Part shown: piece after piece, positions 49,670-59,067 of the stretch
How positions within the stretch are numbered: the stretch's first letter is position 1
Layout of the letters: every line of letters starts with the position of its first letter
Assembly: GCA_035487295.1 (NCBI GenBank)
Contig: DATHMH010000037.1
Span: 34,143 to 98,142 of the forward strand
From: QIAW01 sp035487295
GTDB lineage: Bacteria; Acidobacteriota; Terriglobia; Terriglobales; Acidobacteriaceae
Length of the DNA: 64,000 nt
Direction: 5' to 3'
Position numbers and translations under genes: made by a program
Notes under the pieces: generated by a model
The model's input: only the letters and a program-made list of their open reading frames with translations
Told to the model about the DNA's origin: nothing
Databases searched by the model: none

Positions 49670-51658
49670 TCAGGTGAAGAGAAACTCTTTCGTCCGCAAA
49701 TCCCTGATGCTATCACGAAGCTTGGCGGCTTTTTCGAACTCGAAGCGCTTGGCGGCCTCGCGCATATCGCTTTCCAGTTTGGCGACGTAGGTGTCGAGCT
49801 CTTCCTGTGATTTGAAATCTGGGATGCCGTCGGCGGCTTCGCTGAAGTCGGTATAGTCGGCCTGCACGATCTGGGCCAGCGACATGTTCCAGGGGCGAAC
49901 GATGCTTTCCGGAGTAATATCGTGCTCCCGGTTGTAAGCTTCCTGCAGGGAGCGGCGGCGGTCGGTTTCGTCCATGGCTTTTTTCATGGAATCGGTAATC
50001 CTGTCGGCGTAAAGAATCGCTCTTCCCTTGATATGGCGGGCGCAGCGGCCCATGGTCTGGATCAGCGACCCCGCCGAACGCAGGAAGCCTTCTTTATCGG
50101 CGTCGAGAATGGCGACGAGCGAGACCTCGGGCAGGTCCAGGCCTTCGCGCAGCAGATTGATTCCGATGAGCACATCGTATTCGCCGCGGCGCAGGTCGCG
50201 CAGAATCTTCACGCGCTCCAGCGTCTCGATCTCCGAGTGCATGTAGCGGCAGCGCACCCCGACCTCACTGTAATATTCGGCCAGGTCTTCGGCCATGCGC
50301 TTGGTGAGCGTGGTCACCAAAACGCGCTCGCCATTGGCCGCGCGGTCGCGGATCTCATGCAGCAGGTCGTCAATCTGTCCTTTGACCGGGCGGACTTCGA
50401 CCTGAGGATCAACCAACCCTGTCGGGCGGATGATCTGCTCCACCACCACGCCGGCAGACTTGGTGAGCTCATACGGCCCCGGCGTGGCGGAGACGTAAAC
50501 CGCCTGGTTCACGCGGTGCTCGAACTCTTCAAACGAAAGCGGGCGGTTATCCAGCGCCGAGGGCAGGCGGAAGCCGTATTCAATGAGCACCTGCTTGCGC
50601 GAGCGGTCGCCGTGCCACATGGCGTGAAGTTGCGGGATGGTCTGGTGCGATTCATCAATGAAAAGCAGGTAATCGCGCGGGACATAATCGAGCAGCGTGG
50701 GCGGGGCTTCGCCCGGCATGCGTCCGGTGAAGTGGCGGGAGTAGTTCTCGATGCCATGGCAGTAGCCGACCGATTGCATCATCTCCAGGTCAAAGCGCAC
50801 ACGCTGGTGCAGCCGCTGCGCTTCGACAATGCGTCCCTGCTTTTCCAGTTCCTTCTCCCACGTTCCCAGCTCTTCCAGAATTGAAACTATGGCCCGCTTC
50901 TTGGTTTCTGGTTTCATCACATAATGCGTCTTAGGATAGATGGGCAGCCGCGCATACTTCTGCTTCACCGTACCGAAGAGCGGATCGATCTGCGCCAGCG
51001 ACGCAACCTCATCGCCGAACAGCTCGATGCGGTAGGCCATGTCGTCGTAAGGAGGTTGGACTTCAATTACGTCGCCGCGCACGCGAAATGTTCCGCGCCG
51101 GAAGTCGCCCTCGCTGCGCTCGTACAGAATCTCCACCAGCTTGCGCATGATGTCTTCGCGCTTGATCTTCTGTCCTTTTTCCAGGAACAGCAACATGCCG
51201 TAGTAAGCTTCGGGCGAGCCCAGTCCGTAGATGCAGCTTACGGACGCAACGATGATGCAATCGCGGCGCTCAAAAAGGGAACGCGTGGATGAAAGCCGCA
51301 GCTTATCCAGTTCATCATTGATCGTGGCTTCCTTCTCGATATAAACATCGCCCGCCGGGATATAAGCCTCAGGCTGGTAATAGTCGTAATAGGAAACAAA
51401 ATATTCCACCGCATTTTGCGGGAAGAAGCACTTGAATTCATGATAAAGCTGCGCCGCCAGCGTCTTATTATGCGCCAGCACCACCGCCGGGCGCCTCGCC
51501 TGCTCGATGATCTTGGCCATGGTGTAGGTCTTGCCCGAGCCGGTCACCCCCAGCAGCACCTGGTGCTTCTCCGCATCAAAGATGCCGCGAGTAAGCTGCT
51601 CGATGGCGTGTCCCTGGTCGCCCTGGGGTTTGTAGTCGCTGTGAAGTTTGAAGTCCAT
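49670..51658 (-). CDS. uvrB: Excinuclease ABC subunit UvrB
   Basis: The protein has 662 residues, normal for UvrB. Walker A is GVTGSGKTYT, the beta-hairpin has YFVSYYDYYQPEAYIP, helicase motifs include FIDESHQT and TLTKRMAEDL, and the C-terminal UVR helix pair has LESDMREAAKRFEFEKAAKL. UvrB carries damaged DNA between UvrA and UvrC in nucleotide excision repair. It stands alone in a repeat-rich context. Confidence 0.98.
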   Translation of the reverse strand: MDFKLHSDYKPQGDQGHAIEQLTRGIFDAEKHQVLLGVTGSGKTYTMAKIIEQARRPAVVLAHNKTLAAQLYHEFKCFFPQNAVEYFVSYYDYYQPEAYIPAGDVYIEKEATINDELDKLRLSSTRSLFERRDCIIVASVSCIYGLGSPEAYYGMLLFLEKGQKIKREDIMRKLVEILYERSEGDFRRGTFRVRGDVIEVQPPYDDMAYRIELFGDEVASLAQIDPLFGTVKQKYARLPIYPKTHYVMKPETKKRAIVSILEELGTWEKELEKQGRIVEAQRLHQRVRFDLEMMQSVGYCHGIENYSRHFTGRMPGEAPPTLLDYVPRDYLLFIDESHQTIPQLHAMWHGDRSRKQVLIEYGFRLPSALDNRPLSFEEFEHRVNQAVYVSATPGPYELTKSAGVVVEQIIRPTGLVDPQVEVRPVKGQIDDLLHEIRDRAANGERVLVTTLTKRMAEDLAEYYSEVGVRCRYMHSEIETLERVKILRDLRRGEYDVLIGINLLREGLDLPEVSLVAILDADKEGFLRSAGSLIQTMGRCARHIKGRAILYADRITDSMKKAMDETDRRRSLQEAYNREHDITPESIVRPWNMSLAQIVQADYTDFSEAADGIPDFKSQEELDTYVAKLESDMREAAKRFEFEKAAKLRDSIRDLRTKEFLFT

Positions 51659-51724
51659 GAAATCGGCCTGGCGCTCCCTGGGTGCAATTTCGAGCAGGGA
51701 GAATCTTTTTATTATATCGAGAAT

Positions 51725-51969
51725 AGAACAACCGCGGAGGCAGAGACGCGGAGAAAGGGAATAATCTCACCACGGAGAGGCACGGAGACACGGAGTAGAG
51801 CAAATGCTCAGTTTCAATTGTTCGATAGTCAACTGAAAGTGAGTTTTCAAAGCTGTTCGTCGCGAAATGTTATTTTCTTGCTTTTCTCCGTGCCTCCGTG
51901 TCTCCGTGGTGGAAAATCTCTCTGGGTTGCAAGACTGAGAACCGAGAACTGAGAACCGAGAACCGAGAA
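51725..51969. repeat. Inverted arms of ACGGAGGC/ACGGAGAC units and ACTGAGAACC array
   Basis: Two arrays form an inverted pair: CGGAGGCAGAGACGCGGAG at 51734-51752 plus CCACGGAGAGGCACGGAGAC at 51770-51789, and CTCCGTGCCTCCGTGTCTCC at 51885-51904 with GTGGTGG after it. A third array of GAACCGAG/AACTGAG units is at 51935-51969 and ends next to the stop of the M20 gene. The bases between (51805-51880) show nothing else. Confidence 0.83.
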
Positions 51970-52983
51970 CTAACGACTGAGCAGCGCTTTCGCGACTCTA
52001 CAGTAAAGCTCCACTGCATCCAACAAATCCTGCTTGGCGACAAACTCGCGTTCGGTGTGCGCTACGTGGATCGAACCCGGGCCCAGCAGCACCGGCTCGC
52101 CCCAGTTGGTGAGGGCTGGAATGTCGGTGGTAAAAGAGGCGGTCATGGTGGGAATGCCGTCCACAGTCCGCAGTTTCAAAAAGGGAATCTCTAAAGGGAA
52201 CTCCACCTGTGCCTGGTCGCCCACGGCGGCGGCGATTTGCTTTCTCAGCTCGTCTGATGGCCCGACGAGGCGATAGAGCAATTGCGCGCGGGCCTTATCT
52301 GCGATCACGTTGGGCGCGTGTCCGCCTTCAATCACGCCGATGTTCATGGTGCAGGGACCGACCTCAGGATTTTCTGGAAGCGGCACACGGCGCAGGCGCT
52401 CCAGCGCGGTCAGCAGTTTTTCGATGGCGGAGTCGCCCAGGTGCGGATATGCCGAGTGCGCCAGCTTTCCCTGCGCGGTCACCTCAACGCGCAGCCCGCC
52501 TTTGGAGGCGATGGCGATCCGGTTATCCGTAGGTTCGCCATTGATGAGAAACTTGCAGCTTCCGCCATGCAGTTCATGGGCTTTTGCGTTAGCTACGAAT
52601 GCGCCCACGCTGCTGCGCTCTTCGCCCACGACGAAAAGCAACCCGATGGGAAGATTCTCTGTGCGCAGGCGCTCAGCGGCGCCGATCTGTGCGGCGATGA
52701 TGCCTTTGGCGTCGCACGAGCCGCGTCCGTAGATGTTGTGTTCGTCTTCCGAAGATGGCAGCCAGGGCGGAACAACATCCATGTGCGTAGAAAAGACGAG
52801 CACGGGTTTTGGACTTCCGCTGGGAACGGCAAAGATGTTGAAGCGATTGTCTTCCACCGGCACCCTTTGGGTGTCATAGTCGAGCAGGTTCAAACTGCGG
52901 TCCAGCAATTCGCCGACTGCGGCCTCGTTGCCGGTGATGGATTCAATATCCACCAGTTGACGGGTTAGAGCGAACAGGTCCAC
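51970..52983 (-). CDS. M20-family metallopeptidase (ArgE/DapE/ACY1 type)
   Basis: The protein has 337 residues. The dinuclear zinc site is visible: FSTHMDVVPPW, GRGSCDAKG, GEERSS, NGEPT and GPGSIHVAHTEREFV. The dimerisation domain has GLRVEVTAQGKLAHSAYPHLG. Members deacylate or hydrolyse N-acyl amino acids and dipeptides; the exact substrate cannot be assigned. Its start lies 30 bp from the divergent membrane-protein gene, so they share a promoter region. Confidence 0.91.
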   Translation of the reverse strand: MDLFALTRQLVDIESITGNEAAVGELLDRSLNLLDYDTQRVPVEDNRFNIFAVPSGSPKPVLVFSTHMDVVPPWLPSSEDEHNIYGRGSCDAKGIIAAQIGAAERLRTENLPIGLLFVVGEERSSVGAFVANAKAHELHGGSCKFLINGEPTDNRIAIASKGGLRVEVTAQGKLAHSAYPHLGDSAIEKLLTALERLRRVPLPENPEVGPCTMNIGVIEGGHAPNVIADKARAQLLYRLVGPSDELRKQIAAAVGDQAQVEFPLEIPFLKLRTVDGIPTMTASFTTDIPALTNWGEPVLLGPGSIHVAHTEREFVAKQDLLDAVELYCRVAKALLSR

Positions 52984-53013
52984 GCTAAAGAGGATAAACT
53001 GAAGGTCCTAATA

Positions 53014-53664
53014 ATGAAACTGACTCGCAGCCCGGGTGTCACATATTTCTGGATGGCCCTTGCCATCACGATTGTGGCTGCACTGTTCGCGCGCTGGGAG
53101 TGGTTCAACCGCCACGGACATCAACGCCTGTGGTGGCTGCTGCTGATCGCCTTCCTGGTGGCGGATTATCTGTTCCTCATCACTCCTATTCGCGACAGCA
53201 AATCCATTCGCCGCCTGAGCGCGATCGGCAAAATCTGGGCGGCGTTGGCCTGGATCTGCTGCGTGGTTTACCTCGCCGTGATAGCCCGCGAGATCAAGCC
53301 CGTGCTTTCCAACCAGGGCATGATCATCAAATTGGGTTCGCTGGGCTTGCTGCTGCTAGTGATATTAGTTTTCTCCGTCTATCGCCTGAGTCATGAATGG
53401 ATACGCGAATCCCTGCGCTCCGTCGTGGCCCGCGCGGGCGGCGGATTTCTGGTGCGCTTTGCCGCCGATCCAGCCGGCGATTCGGAAATTGTAGACAGCC
53501 TGCAGGCCATTCCTGGTGCGCAGCATCTGCAGGCCGCTAATGAATGGAGTGTTCCTGCTGATCCCGTTGCGGCTGCGGCACTTCTGCAATTTGCCAGGAA
53601 ACACGATTTTGATTTCGTTCCCAATAAGACCAATCTTAAGGAAGAGCTGATTCGTGGCCAGTGA
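53014..53664 (+). CDS. Unknown membrane protein with four helices
   Basis: The protein has 216 residues. Four helices are seen near residues 10-28, 40-60, 75-92 and 104-124, followed by an approximately 90-residue soluble domain with GGGFLVRFAADPAGDSEI and FARKHDFDFVPNKTNL. I know no family. The next gene starts inside its stop region (GTG overlap), so the two are translated together. Confidence 0.75.
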   Translation: MKLTRSPGVTYFWMALAITIVAALFARWEWFNRHGHQRLWWLLLIAFLVADYLFLITPIRDSKSIRRLSAIGKIWAALAWICCVVYLAVIAREIKPVLSNQGMIIKLGSLGLLLLVILVFSVYRLSHEWIRESLRSVVARAGGGFLVRFAADPAGDSEIVDSLQAIPGAQHLQAANEWSVPADPVAAAALLQFARKHDFDFVPNKTNLKEELIRGQ

Positions 53665-54316
53665 GATCAAGAGCCTTTTTCTTCCTGGACCGTCGGGCAA
53701 GCTGGAAGCATTGCTGAATACCGGTTCGCTCGGCGCGACTCATGCGGCCTTGGTGGCGCATCCTCATCCCCTCTACGGCGGGACCATGCACAACAAAGTC
53801 GTGTTCAGCGCCATGAAGGCGCTCAACAATCTGGGACTCCCGGCACTGCGCTTCAATTTTCGCGGCGCGGGGCTGAGCGAAGGAACCCACGATCACGGAC
53901 GCGGCGAGACAGAAGATGTTCGGGCTGCACTCGACTGGCTCAACCGCGAATTTCATCTGCCAATAATTTTTGCGGGATTCTCATTTGGCGCCGCCGCCGG
54001 CCTGCGTGTCTGCTGTCCTGATAAGCGGGTCGTGGGCGTCATCTCTCTGGGAACTCCGGTCGAGGCGGAAGGGCGATTCTACACTTACAGCTTCCTGCGC
54101 GAATGTGCCAAGCCCAAGCTCTTTATCAGCGGCTCACATGACCAATACGGACCGTTGCCGGAATTGCAGCAGGTGATTGACTCGGTGCCCGAGCCGAAAC
54201 AATTTTTCGTCGTCGAAGGCGTCGGCCACTTCTTTGAAGGCAAGCTCGACCAGGTGCGCAGCTTGATTGAACAATGGGTCACGAATAAGCTCTTGGCCGC
54301 AAAACCAATCAAATAA
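53654..54316 (+). CDS. Cytoplasmic alpha/beta-hydrolase (dienelactone-hydrolase-like)
   Basis: The protein has 220 residues from GTG at 53654. It opens with VAHPHPLYGGTMHN, a family signature, then RFNFRGAGLSEGT, the nucleophile Ser in FAGFSFGAA, an acid in SGSHDQYGPL, and the His in EGVGHFFEG. These fit the YpfH/dienelactone-hydrolase-like group. The substrate is unknown. It overlaps the preceding membrane-protein gene by 11 bp. Confidence 0.9.
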   Translation: MASEIKSLFLPGPSGKLEALLNTGSLGATHAALVAHPHPLYGGTMHNKVVFSAMKALNNLGLPALRFNFRGAGLSEGTHDHGRGETEDVRAALDWLNREFHLPIIFAGFSFGAAAGLRVCCPDKRVVGVISLGTPVEAEGRFYTYSFLRECAKPKLFISGSHDQYGPLPELQQVIDSVPEPKQFFVVEGVGHFFEGKLDQVRSLIEQWVTNKLLAAKPIK

Positions 54317-54360
54317 AAAGCGGACAGCTTTTCCAGCGTGCGTGCAGTAGAATTCCGAAG

Positions 54361-54963
54361 ATGTTGACCGGCGCAGCTTTGGGTTTTCGCGCGCACTCCG
54401 GATGGGCAGCCGTGGTTGCGCTTGCCGGTCTGGTGCGTTCACCGGCTGTGGTTGAGCGCACGCGCATCGAGCTTGTCGATCCGGCAAATCCGCATGCTAA
54501 ACAGCCCTACCACGCTGCCGCCGAATTAGAATTGAAGCAGGCCGAAAAGCTCATCGCGCAGTGTATTAAAGAAACAAAGCAAATGGCGCGGCAAGGTTTG
54601 CGCATCCTCATCAAAGACCTCAGGAAAAAAGGATACACAGTGAACGGCTGCGGCGTCCTTCAGGGGGCGGGCCGCGCTTTGCCGGCGCTGGGAAAAATTC
54701 TGGCTTCTCACCCGCTTCTCCACACCGCCGAAGGCATACTTTTCCGCGATGTGCTCTCGCACGCAAGCCAGCACTGCAAGCTTGCCGTCACAGCCGTGCG
54801 CGAGCGCGAACTCTTTGTGCAAGGCACAGCCAAACTGCGTATTCCCGCCGATGAGCTGCAGCGCCGGCTTACGGAAATGGGAAAGCCCTTCGGCCCCCCC
54901 TGGGGCCAGGATGAAAAATTCGCCGCCCTTGCGGCCTGGCTTGCTCTCGCCGGCATGTCTTAA
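54361..54963 (+). CDS. Unknown protein with a Gly/Ala-rich start
   Basis: The protein has 200 residues. The N-terminus ALGFRAHSGWAAVVALAGLV and later blocks TRIELVDP, QPYHAAAELELKQAEKLI and AEGILFRDVLSHASQHC are seen. There is no membrane segment beyond the first 30 residues, which are only mildly hydrophobic. I do not recognise the family. Conserved length and in-operon position suggest a real gene; it may be co-transcribed with the orphan ExbD. Confidence 0.75.
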   Translation: MLTGAALGFRAHSGWAAVVALAGLVRSPAVVERTRIELVDPANPHAKQPYHAAAELELKQAEKLIAQCIKETKQMARQGLRILIKDLRKKGYTVNGCGVLQGAGRALPALGKILASHPLLHTAEGILFRDVLSHASQHCKLAVTAVRERELFVQGTAKLRIPADELQRRLTEMGKPFGPPWGQDEKFAALAAWLALAGMS

Positions 54964-55014
54964 AGCCGGGAACTCTGCGACGGCCACAGGTGTCAAATTC
55001 TCAGGAGATGACAC

Positions 55015-55431
55015 ATGGCCTTCAGTCCCGGTGGGAAGAACACCGCCGAAATCAACGTGACGCCATTGATTGATGTGCTTCTGGTGTTGCTGGTTACATT
55101 CCTGCTGATCGTGCCCGTAACCCCCAAAGGCGAAGAGGCGCGCATCCCGCAGGATTCCAAGCAACCGGCAACCGATCAGGAGAGTGCCGTCGTTCTTCAG
55201 CTCACGGCAACCGCGAGTGCAGACGTAATCCAGCTCGCCATCAACAAACAGAAGCTGGAGTGGAGCACCCTGGAAGGCACATTGCGGCAAATCTTCAAGT
55301 CACGCGGCAACAAGACCTTCTTTGTTGCGGGTGACCGGGAAATTGACTTTAGTTCCATCGCGAGGGCGATCGATATGGCCCACGCAGCCGGGGTGGAAAA
55401 CGTCGGCCTGATGAAGTCGCGCGAGGATTGA
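55015..55431 (+). CDS. ExbD/TolR-type protein
   Basis: The protein has 138 residues. One transmembrane helix near residues 15-36 holds the essential Asp in INVTPLIDVLLVLLVTFL. The periplasmic part follows. ExbD proteins work with an ExbB proton channel and a TonB; none is next to it, so it is an orphan or works with a distant operon. It starts after AGGAG. Confidence 0.9.
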   Translation: MAFSPGGKNTAEINVTPLIDVLLVLLVTFLLIVPVTPKGEEARIPQDSKQPATDQESAVVLQLTATASADVIQLAINKQKLEWSTLEGTLRQIFKSRGNKTFFVAGDREIDFSSIARAIDMAHAAGVENVGLMKSRED

Positions 55432-55498
55432 GAAATCAATTCCGCTCGTAGCTCGGGACATGTCGGGGCATGGGTCTTGCAATAGAATCAATGCAACC

Positions 55499-56851
55499 AT
55501 GCTTGAAGCTGCACACGACAGTGACATGCGCGAAGTGGCGCGCCAGATATTTCTTTCGGCGCTGGCCGAGGCCAGCGTGGAAAAATCGTTTGAAAAGCAT
55601 GTGGAAGTAAGCCGCCGGTTATTACGCGTAGGCGAAGACCTCTATGATTTGAATTCGTTTTCGCGCATCTTTGCCGTCGCCATGGGCAAAGCTGCATATC
55701 CCATGACGCAAGCGCTCAAACGGCAGCTTGGGGTGATGGTCAGTGGAATTCTGGTCGCGCCACAAACGTCATCTTCCGAGCAGCAGCCCATGCTTGAAGG
55801 TTTACGGCACTTCGCTGGCGGGCATCCACTACCGAATGCTGAGTCGGTGCGGGCGGCAAATGCCATCCTGAATTCCTTGCGCTCCCTTTCCGCTCCGGCG
55901 CTGGTGATTTATCTGATCAGCGGTGGGGCCTCAAGCATGGTAGAAAGGCCCGTGGATGACGAGATTACCCTCGACGACCTCATCGCAACCTACCGCGCCC
56001 TGGTAAACTGCGGAGCGCCCATTGTCGAGATCAACGCCATTCGCAAGCATCTCTCCGCGGTGAAGGGAGGACGCATGGCGCTCGCGGCCAATTCTTCCGC
56101 TGGTGTGGAGAACGTGCAGCAGGTTTCGATTCTGGTATCTGACGTTCCCGAATCGGCACTGGATGCGCTCGCCTCCGGCCCAACCATGCCTGACCCTGCC
56201 ACCACGGCGCAATGCTACGAGATCGCACAGAAGTGGCAGTTGCTGGGCGTCTTCCCCGCGTCGGTGCGCGAGCTTTTTGAAAAGAAACTGCTGGAGGAGA
56301 CTCCGAAATACGACGACGGGTTTTTTCATCACTCACGCTGGTGGCCCATTCTTTCAAGTGCGGTTTTACAGAAAGCGGCGGCGGCCAAGGCCGCGCTTGC
56401 GGGCTTTGCTGTGGAAATCGATAACACCTGCGACGATTGGGAGTATGACAAAGCCGCGGATTATCTGCTCGCGCGCCTGCGCAAATTACGCCAGGGCGCC
56501 AGCAAGGTGTGCGTGATTTCAGGCGGGGAAGTTACAGTACGTGTGCCCCAGAACGCCGGCGGAGTTGGCGGACGCAACCAGCAATTTGCGCTCTATTGCG
56601 CGACAAAGATTGCGGGCGAGAACCTGACCGTGCTCAGTGCTGGCAGCGATGGAGTGGATGGCGTCAGCCCGGCCGCGGGCGCAGTCGTGGATGGAGCAAC
56701 AATCACGCGGGCGCGATCGGATGGTTTGACGGCAGAGGCTGCTCTTGCCGGCTTCAACGCTTATCCATTTTTTGAGGCTCTGGGGGATTCCGTAACGACC
56801 GGACCCACGGGCAACAACGTTCGCGATCTAAGAATTCTGCTGGGGTACTAA
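55499..56851 (+). CDS. Glycerate 2-kinase (MOFRL/GckA family)
   Basis: From ATG at 55499 the protein has 450 residues. It has FAVAMGKAAYPM, the GGASSMVE loop, NAIRKHLSAVKGGR, GGEVTV and GGRNQQFAL, and the C-terminal SAGSDGVDG motif. The family phosphorylates glycerate to 2-phosphoglycerate with ATP. The upstream frame from 55460 adds 13 residues and is less likely. It converges with an MBL-fold gene and overlaps it by 24 bp. Confidence 0.91.
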   Translation: MLEAAHDSDMREVARQIFLSALAEASVEKSFEKHVEVSRRLLRVGEDLYDLNSFSRIFAVAMGKAAYPMTQALKRQLGVMVSGILVAPQTSSSEQQPMLEGLRHFAGGHPLPNAESVRAANAILNSLRSLSAPALVIYLISGGASSMVERPVDDEITLDDLIATYRALVNCGAPIVEINAIRKHLSAVKGGRMALAANSSAGVENVQQVSILVSDVPESALDALASGPTMPDPATTAQCYEIAQKWQLLGVFPASVRELFEKKLLEETPKYDDGFFHHSRWWPILSSAVLQKAAAAKAALAGFAVEIDNTCDDWEYDKAADYLLARLRKLRQGASKVCVISGGEVTVRVPQNAGGVGGRNQQFALYCATKIAGENLTVLSAGSDGVDGVSPAAGAVVDGATITRARSDGLTAEAALAGFNAYPFFEALGDSVTTGPTGNNVRDLRILLGY

Positions 56852-57802
56852 GCTGGGAGTGCTCGATGGGCCCGATTTTTTGAACTTGATATTGGGCTGG
56901 TCGGCCAGGCTGAAAATCCGCGTCTTGCCTTCTTCCAAAATCAGGACTTTATCCTGTACTCCCGCTGCTTTGGCTTCGCTGGCCAGAAGCTGTGGCGGCT
57001 CTTCAATGGGCTCGTGCGACAGCCGGAAGGTACCGTAGTGCATGGGGATCATCCAGTGGGCATTCAAATCGGTAAATGCCTGCACCGCGTCCCCCGGACT
57101 GGTATGCACATTACGAAATGAAGGCGGAGAGTATGCGCCGATAGGCAACAGGGCAATCTGAGGCTCCAGCCGCCGTCCGATTTCGCGGAAGCCGTTAAAG
57201 TAGGCGGTGTCGCCGGCGTGGTAAATCGAGTAGCGGCCGTCGCTGATCACATAACCGCCGTATCCGCGGTGATAGTCGCGCAGCATGCGCGCGCCCCAAT
57301 GCTGTGCCGGCGTGTGGGTCACAATAAGGTTCGCGTCTGTGTGGTTTTCCCACCAGCTCAGCTCAGTAATCTCACGATAGCCCAGACCGCTCACCACATC
57401 GCCCACATCGTCAGGTATCACGATTGCGGGCACACTCCCAAACCGGCGGCGGTTCAGGCGCGCGATGGCGCGCAGCGAAGGGCGATGCAGGTGATCGAAG
57501 TGGGCGTGCGTTACCAGCACCAGGTCAATGCGCGGCAAATCTTTAGTGCGGATGCCGGGATGGCGAAGACGTTTGAGAACAAACAGCCAGCGGGCAAAGT
57601 TAGGGTCCACCAGAACATTTTTCCCGCCGATCTGGATCAGAAAGCCTGAGTGTCCGATGAATGTGATTCCCAGCTCATTGTGCGCGACCGGCAGGGGTTT
57701 ATGGCTTTGGCCGCGGCGCGGGGTCAGTGCCGAGTGCTTTACAATACGCCCGAACTGGCGGGCCTTTCTTCTCAGAGTGACGTTCAGCATGAATCTATTC
57801 AA
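56828..57802 (-). CDS. MBL-fold metallohydrolase (UlaG/NAPE-PLD-like)
   Basis: The protein has 324 residues. Motifs: FIGHSGFLIQIGGKNVLVDP, THAHFDHLHRPSLR (metal site), a His in TPAQHWGAR, YHAGDTAYFNG and PMHYGTF. These fit the zinc-dependent hydrolases related to NAPE-PLD and UlaG. The substrate is not known. The last residues are FKKSGPSSTPSLVPQQNS. The gene's 3' end overlaps the glycerate kinase by 24 bp on the opposite strand. Confidence 0.9.
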   Translation of the reverse strand: MNRFMLNVTLRRKARQFGRIVKHSALTPRRGQSHKPLPVAHNELGITFIGHSGFLIQIGGKNVLVDPNFARWLFVLKRLRHPGIRTKDLPRIDLVLVTHAHFDHLHRPSLRAIARLNRRRFGSVPAIVIPDDVGDVVSGLGYREITELSWWENHTDANLIVTHTPAQHWGARMLRDYHRGYGGYVISDGRYSIYHAGDTAYFNGFREIGRRLEPQIALLPIGAYSPPSFRNVHTSPGDAVQAFTDLNAHWMIPMHYGTFRLSHEPIEEPPQLLASEAKAAGVQDKVLILEEGKTRIFSLADQPNIKFKKSGPSSTPSLVPQQNS

Positions 57803-58068
57803 TTAGACGTACAAAAATAATGGAACGATGCAACTTTGTGGCACATTTATCTGCGCGTGTTTGCCTATCTTAATATGAAATCCATTGAATGCAGTGTTGT
57901 GTTTTGTAAATTTTTTCTCTTAAATCCGGCGCGGAGGGTTACTTAAGTCACTTAGGGTTTGGGAGATCGTAGCGCGTCATTTCCAGTGAAGCTGGATGAG
58001 AACCAAGAAGGTATGGTTGATTCTCTCGCGAAGCTCATTTCTAATATCCCTTCGGGAAGCGAGGAGCT

Positions 58069-58962
58069 ATGCGCGTAGCATTTTTAGGATTAGGAATCAT
58101 GGGCCGTGCCATGGCCGCCAATCTGGCGAAAGCAGGCCATGAAGTTGCGGTGTGGAACCGGACCGCCGGCCGGCCTGTGGAGGGAGCGCACTCGGCTACC
58201 TCGCCCGCCGATGCGGCCAAAGAAGCCGAAGTGGTGTGGATGTGTGTTGCCGATACAGCAGCTGTCGAGCGCCTGCTCTTTGCCGCTGATGGGGTTGAAT
58301 CTCAGCTTCGCGAAGGCATGGTGGTGGTTGATTCCAGCACCATCGCTCCCGATGCCACCCGGCAATTCGCCGAGCGCGTGCGCCAACGCGGAGCCGACTA
58401 CGTGGATGCTCCCATGACCGGCTCCAAGATCGCGGCCGAAGGGGCGCAGATCGTCTTTATGGCGGGTGGCAGGGAAGAGACCCTGGAAAAAATCCAGCCT
58501 CTTTTTCAAGCCATGGGCAAGACCGTGGTGCGCATGGGCGAGACCGGCATGGGACAATCCACCAAGATTGCCATGAACCTCATGATTGCCCTGATCTACG
58601 AAGGCTTCGCCGAAGCGCTTGTGCTCTCAGGAAAGCTGGGAGTCGATCCGCAGGCGCTGGTTTCCCTCATCCAGGCCACCATGGTGCGCTCGGGAGTGGT
58701 GGATTATAAGGCGCCGTTCGTGCTGCGCCGCGACTTCACGCCTAACTTTCCCATGCGTCTTATGTATAAGGACATCCTCCTCATGCTGGACGCATCTAAA
58801 CAAGCAAGGGTCAAGATTCCCGCTTTGGAAACAGTGAAAGAGATTTATGAGCTGGCGATTGAGGAAGGACAGCAGGACCTTGATTATGCCGCCACAGTAA
58901 CTTTGCTTGAAAAGTGGGCGGGCCTCCAGCCGGGAGCAGCAAAGGGCGCGGTACGAAAGTAA
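58069..58962 (+). CDS. Beta-hydroxyacid dehydrogenase (3-hydroxyisobutyrate dehydrogenase family)
   Basis: The protein has 297 residues. The nucleotide site is FLGLGIMGRAMAANLAKAGH, then DSSTIAPDATRQFAE, DAPMTGSKIAAEGAQI and the catalytic Lys in GMGQSTKIAMNLMI. This group includes 3-hydroxyisobutyrate, tartronate semialdehyde and succinic semialdehyde reductases (GhrR/GLYR). Given a glycerate 2-kinase about 1.2 kb away, a role in tartronate semialdehyde to glycerate reduction is possible, but this is an inference. Start after AGCGAGGAGCT. The 57803-58068 space shows no other feature. Confidence 0.9.
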   Translation: MRVAFLGLGIMGRAMAANLAKAGHEVAVWNRTAGRPVEGAHSATSPADAAKEAEVVWMCVADTAAVERLLFAADGVESQLREGMVVVDSSTIAPDATRQFAERVRQRGADYVDAPMTGSKIAAEGAQIVFMAGGREETLEKIQPLFQAMGKTVVRMGETGMGQSTKIAMNLMIALIYEGFAEALVLSGKLGVDPQALVSLIQATMVRSGVVDYKAPFVLRRDFTPNFPMRLMYKDILLMLDASKQARVKIPALETVKEIYELAIEEGQQDLDYAATVTLLEKWAGLQPGAAKGAVRK

Positions 58963-59067
58963 CCAGAGTTGATACGAAATGCAGTGCGATTTTTAACCCG
59001 CTATTCTGCTTTCAGATATACTACGTGATGGTTTCGTAAATCTTCACCCCCCAAGTTTCGAGGTTTC

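Noticed and set aside
51725..51910. CRISPR-like array
   Set aside because: Units are 8 bp with no 25-40 bp repeat and spacer pattern and no cas gene is present.
57870..57900. Possible sigma-54 element TGTGGCACATTTATCTGCG before the 58069 gene
   Set aside because: The gap between GG and GC is 11 bp, not 10.
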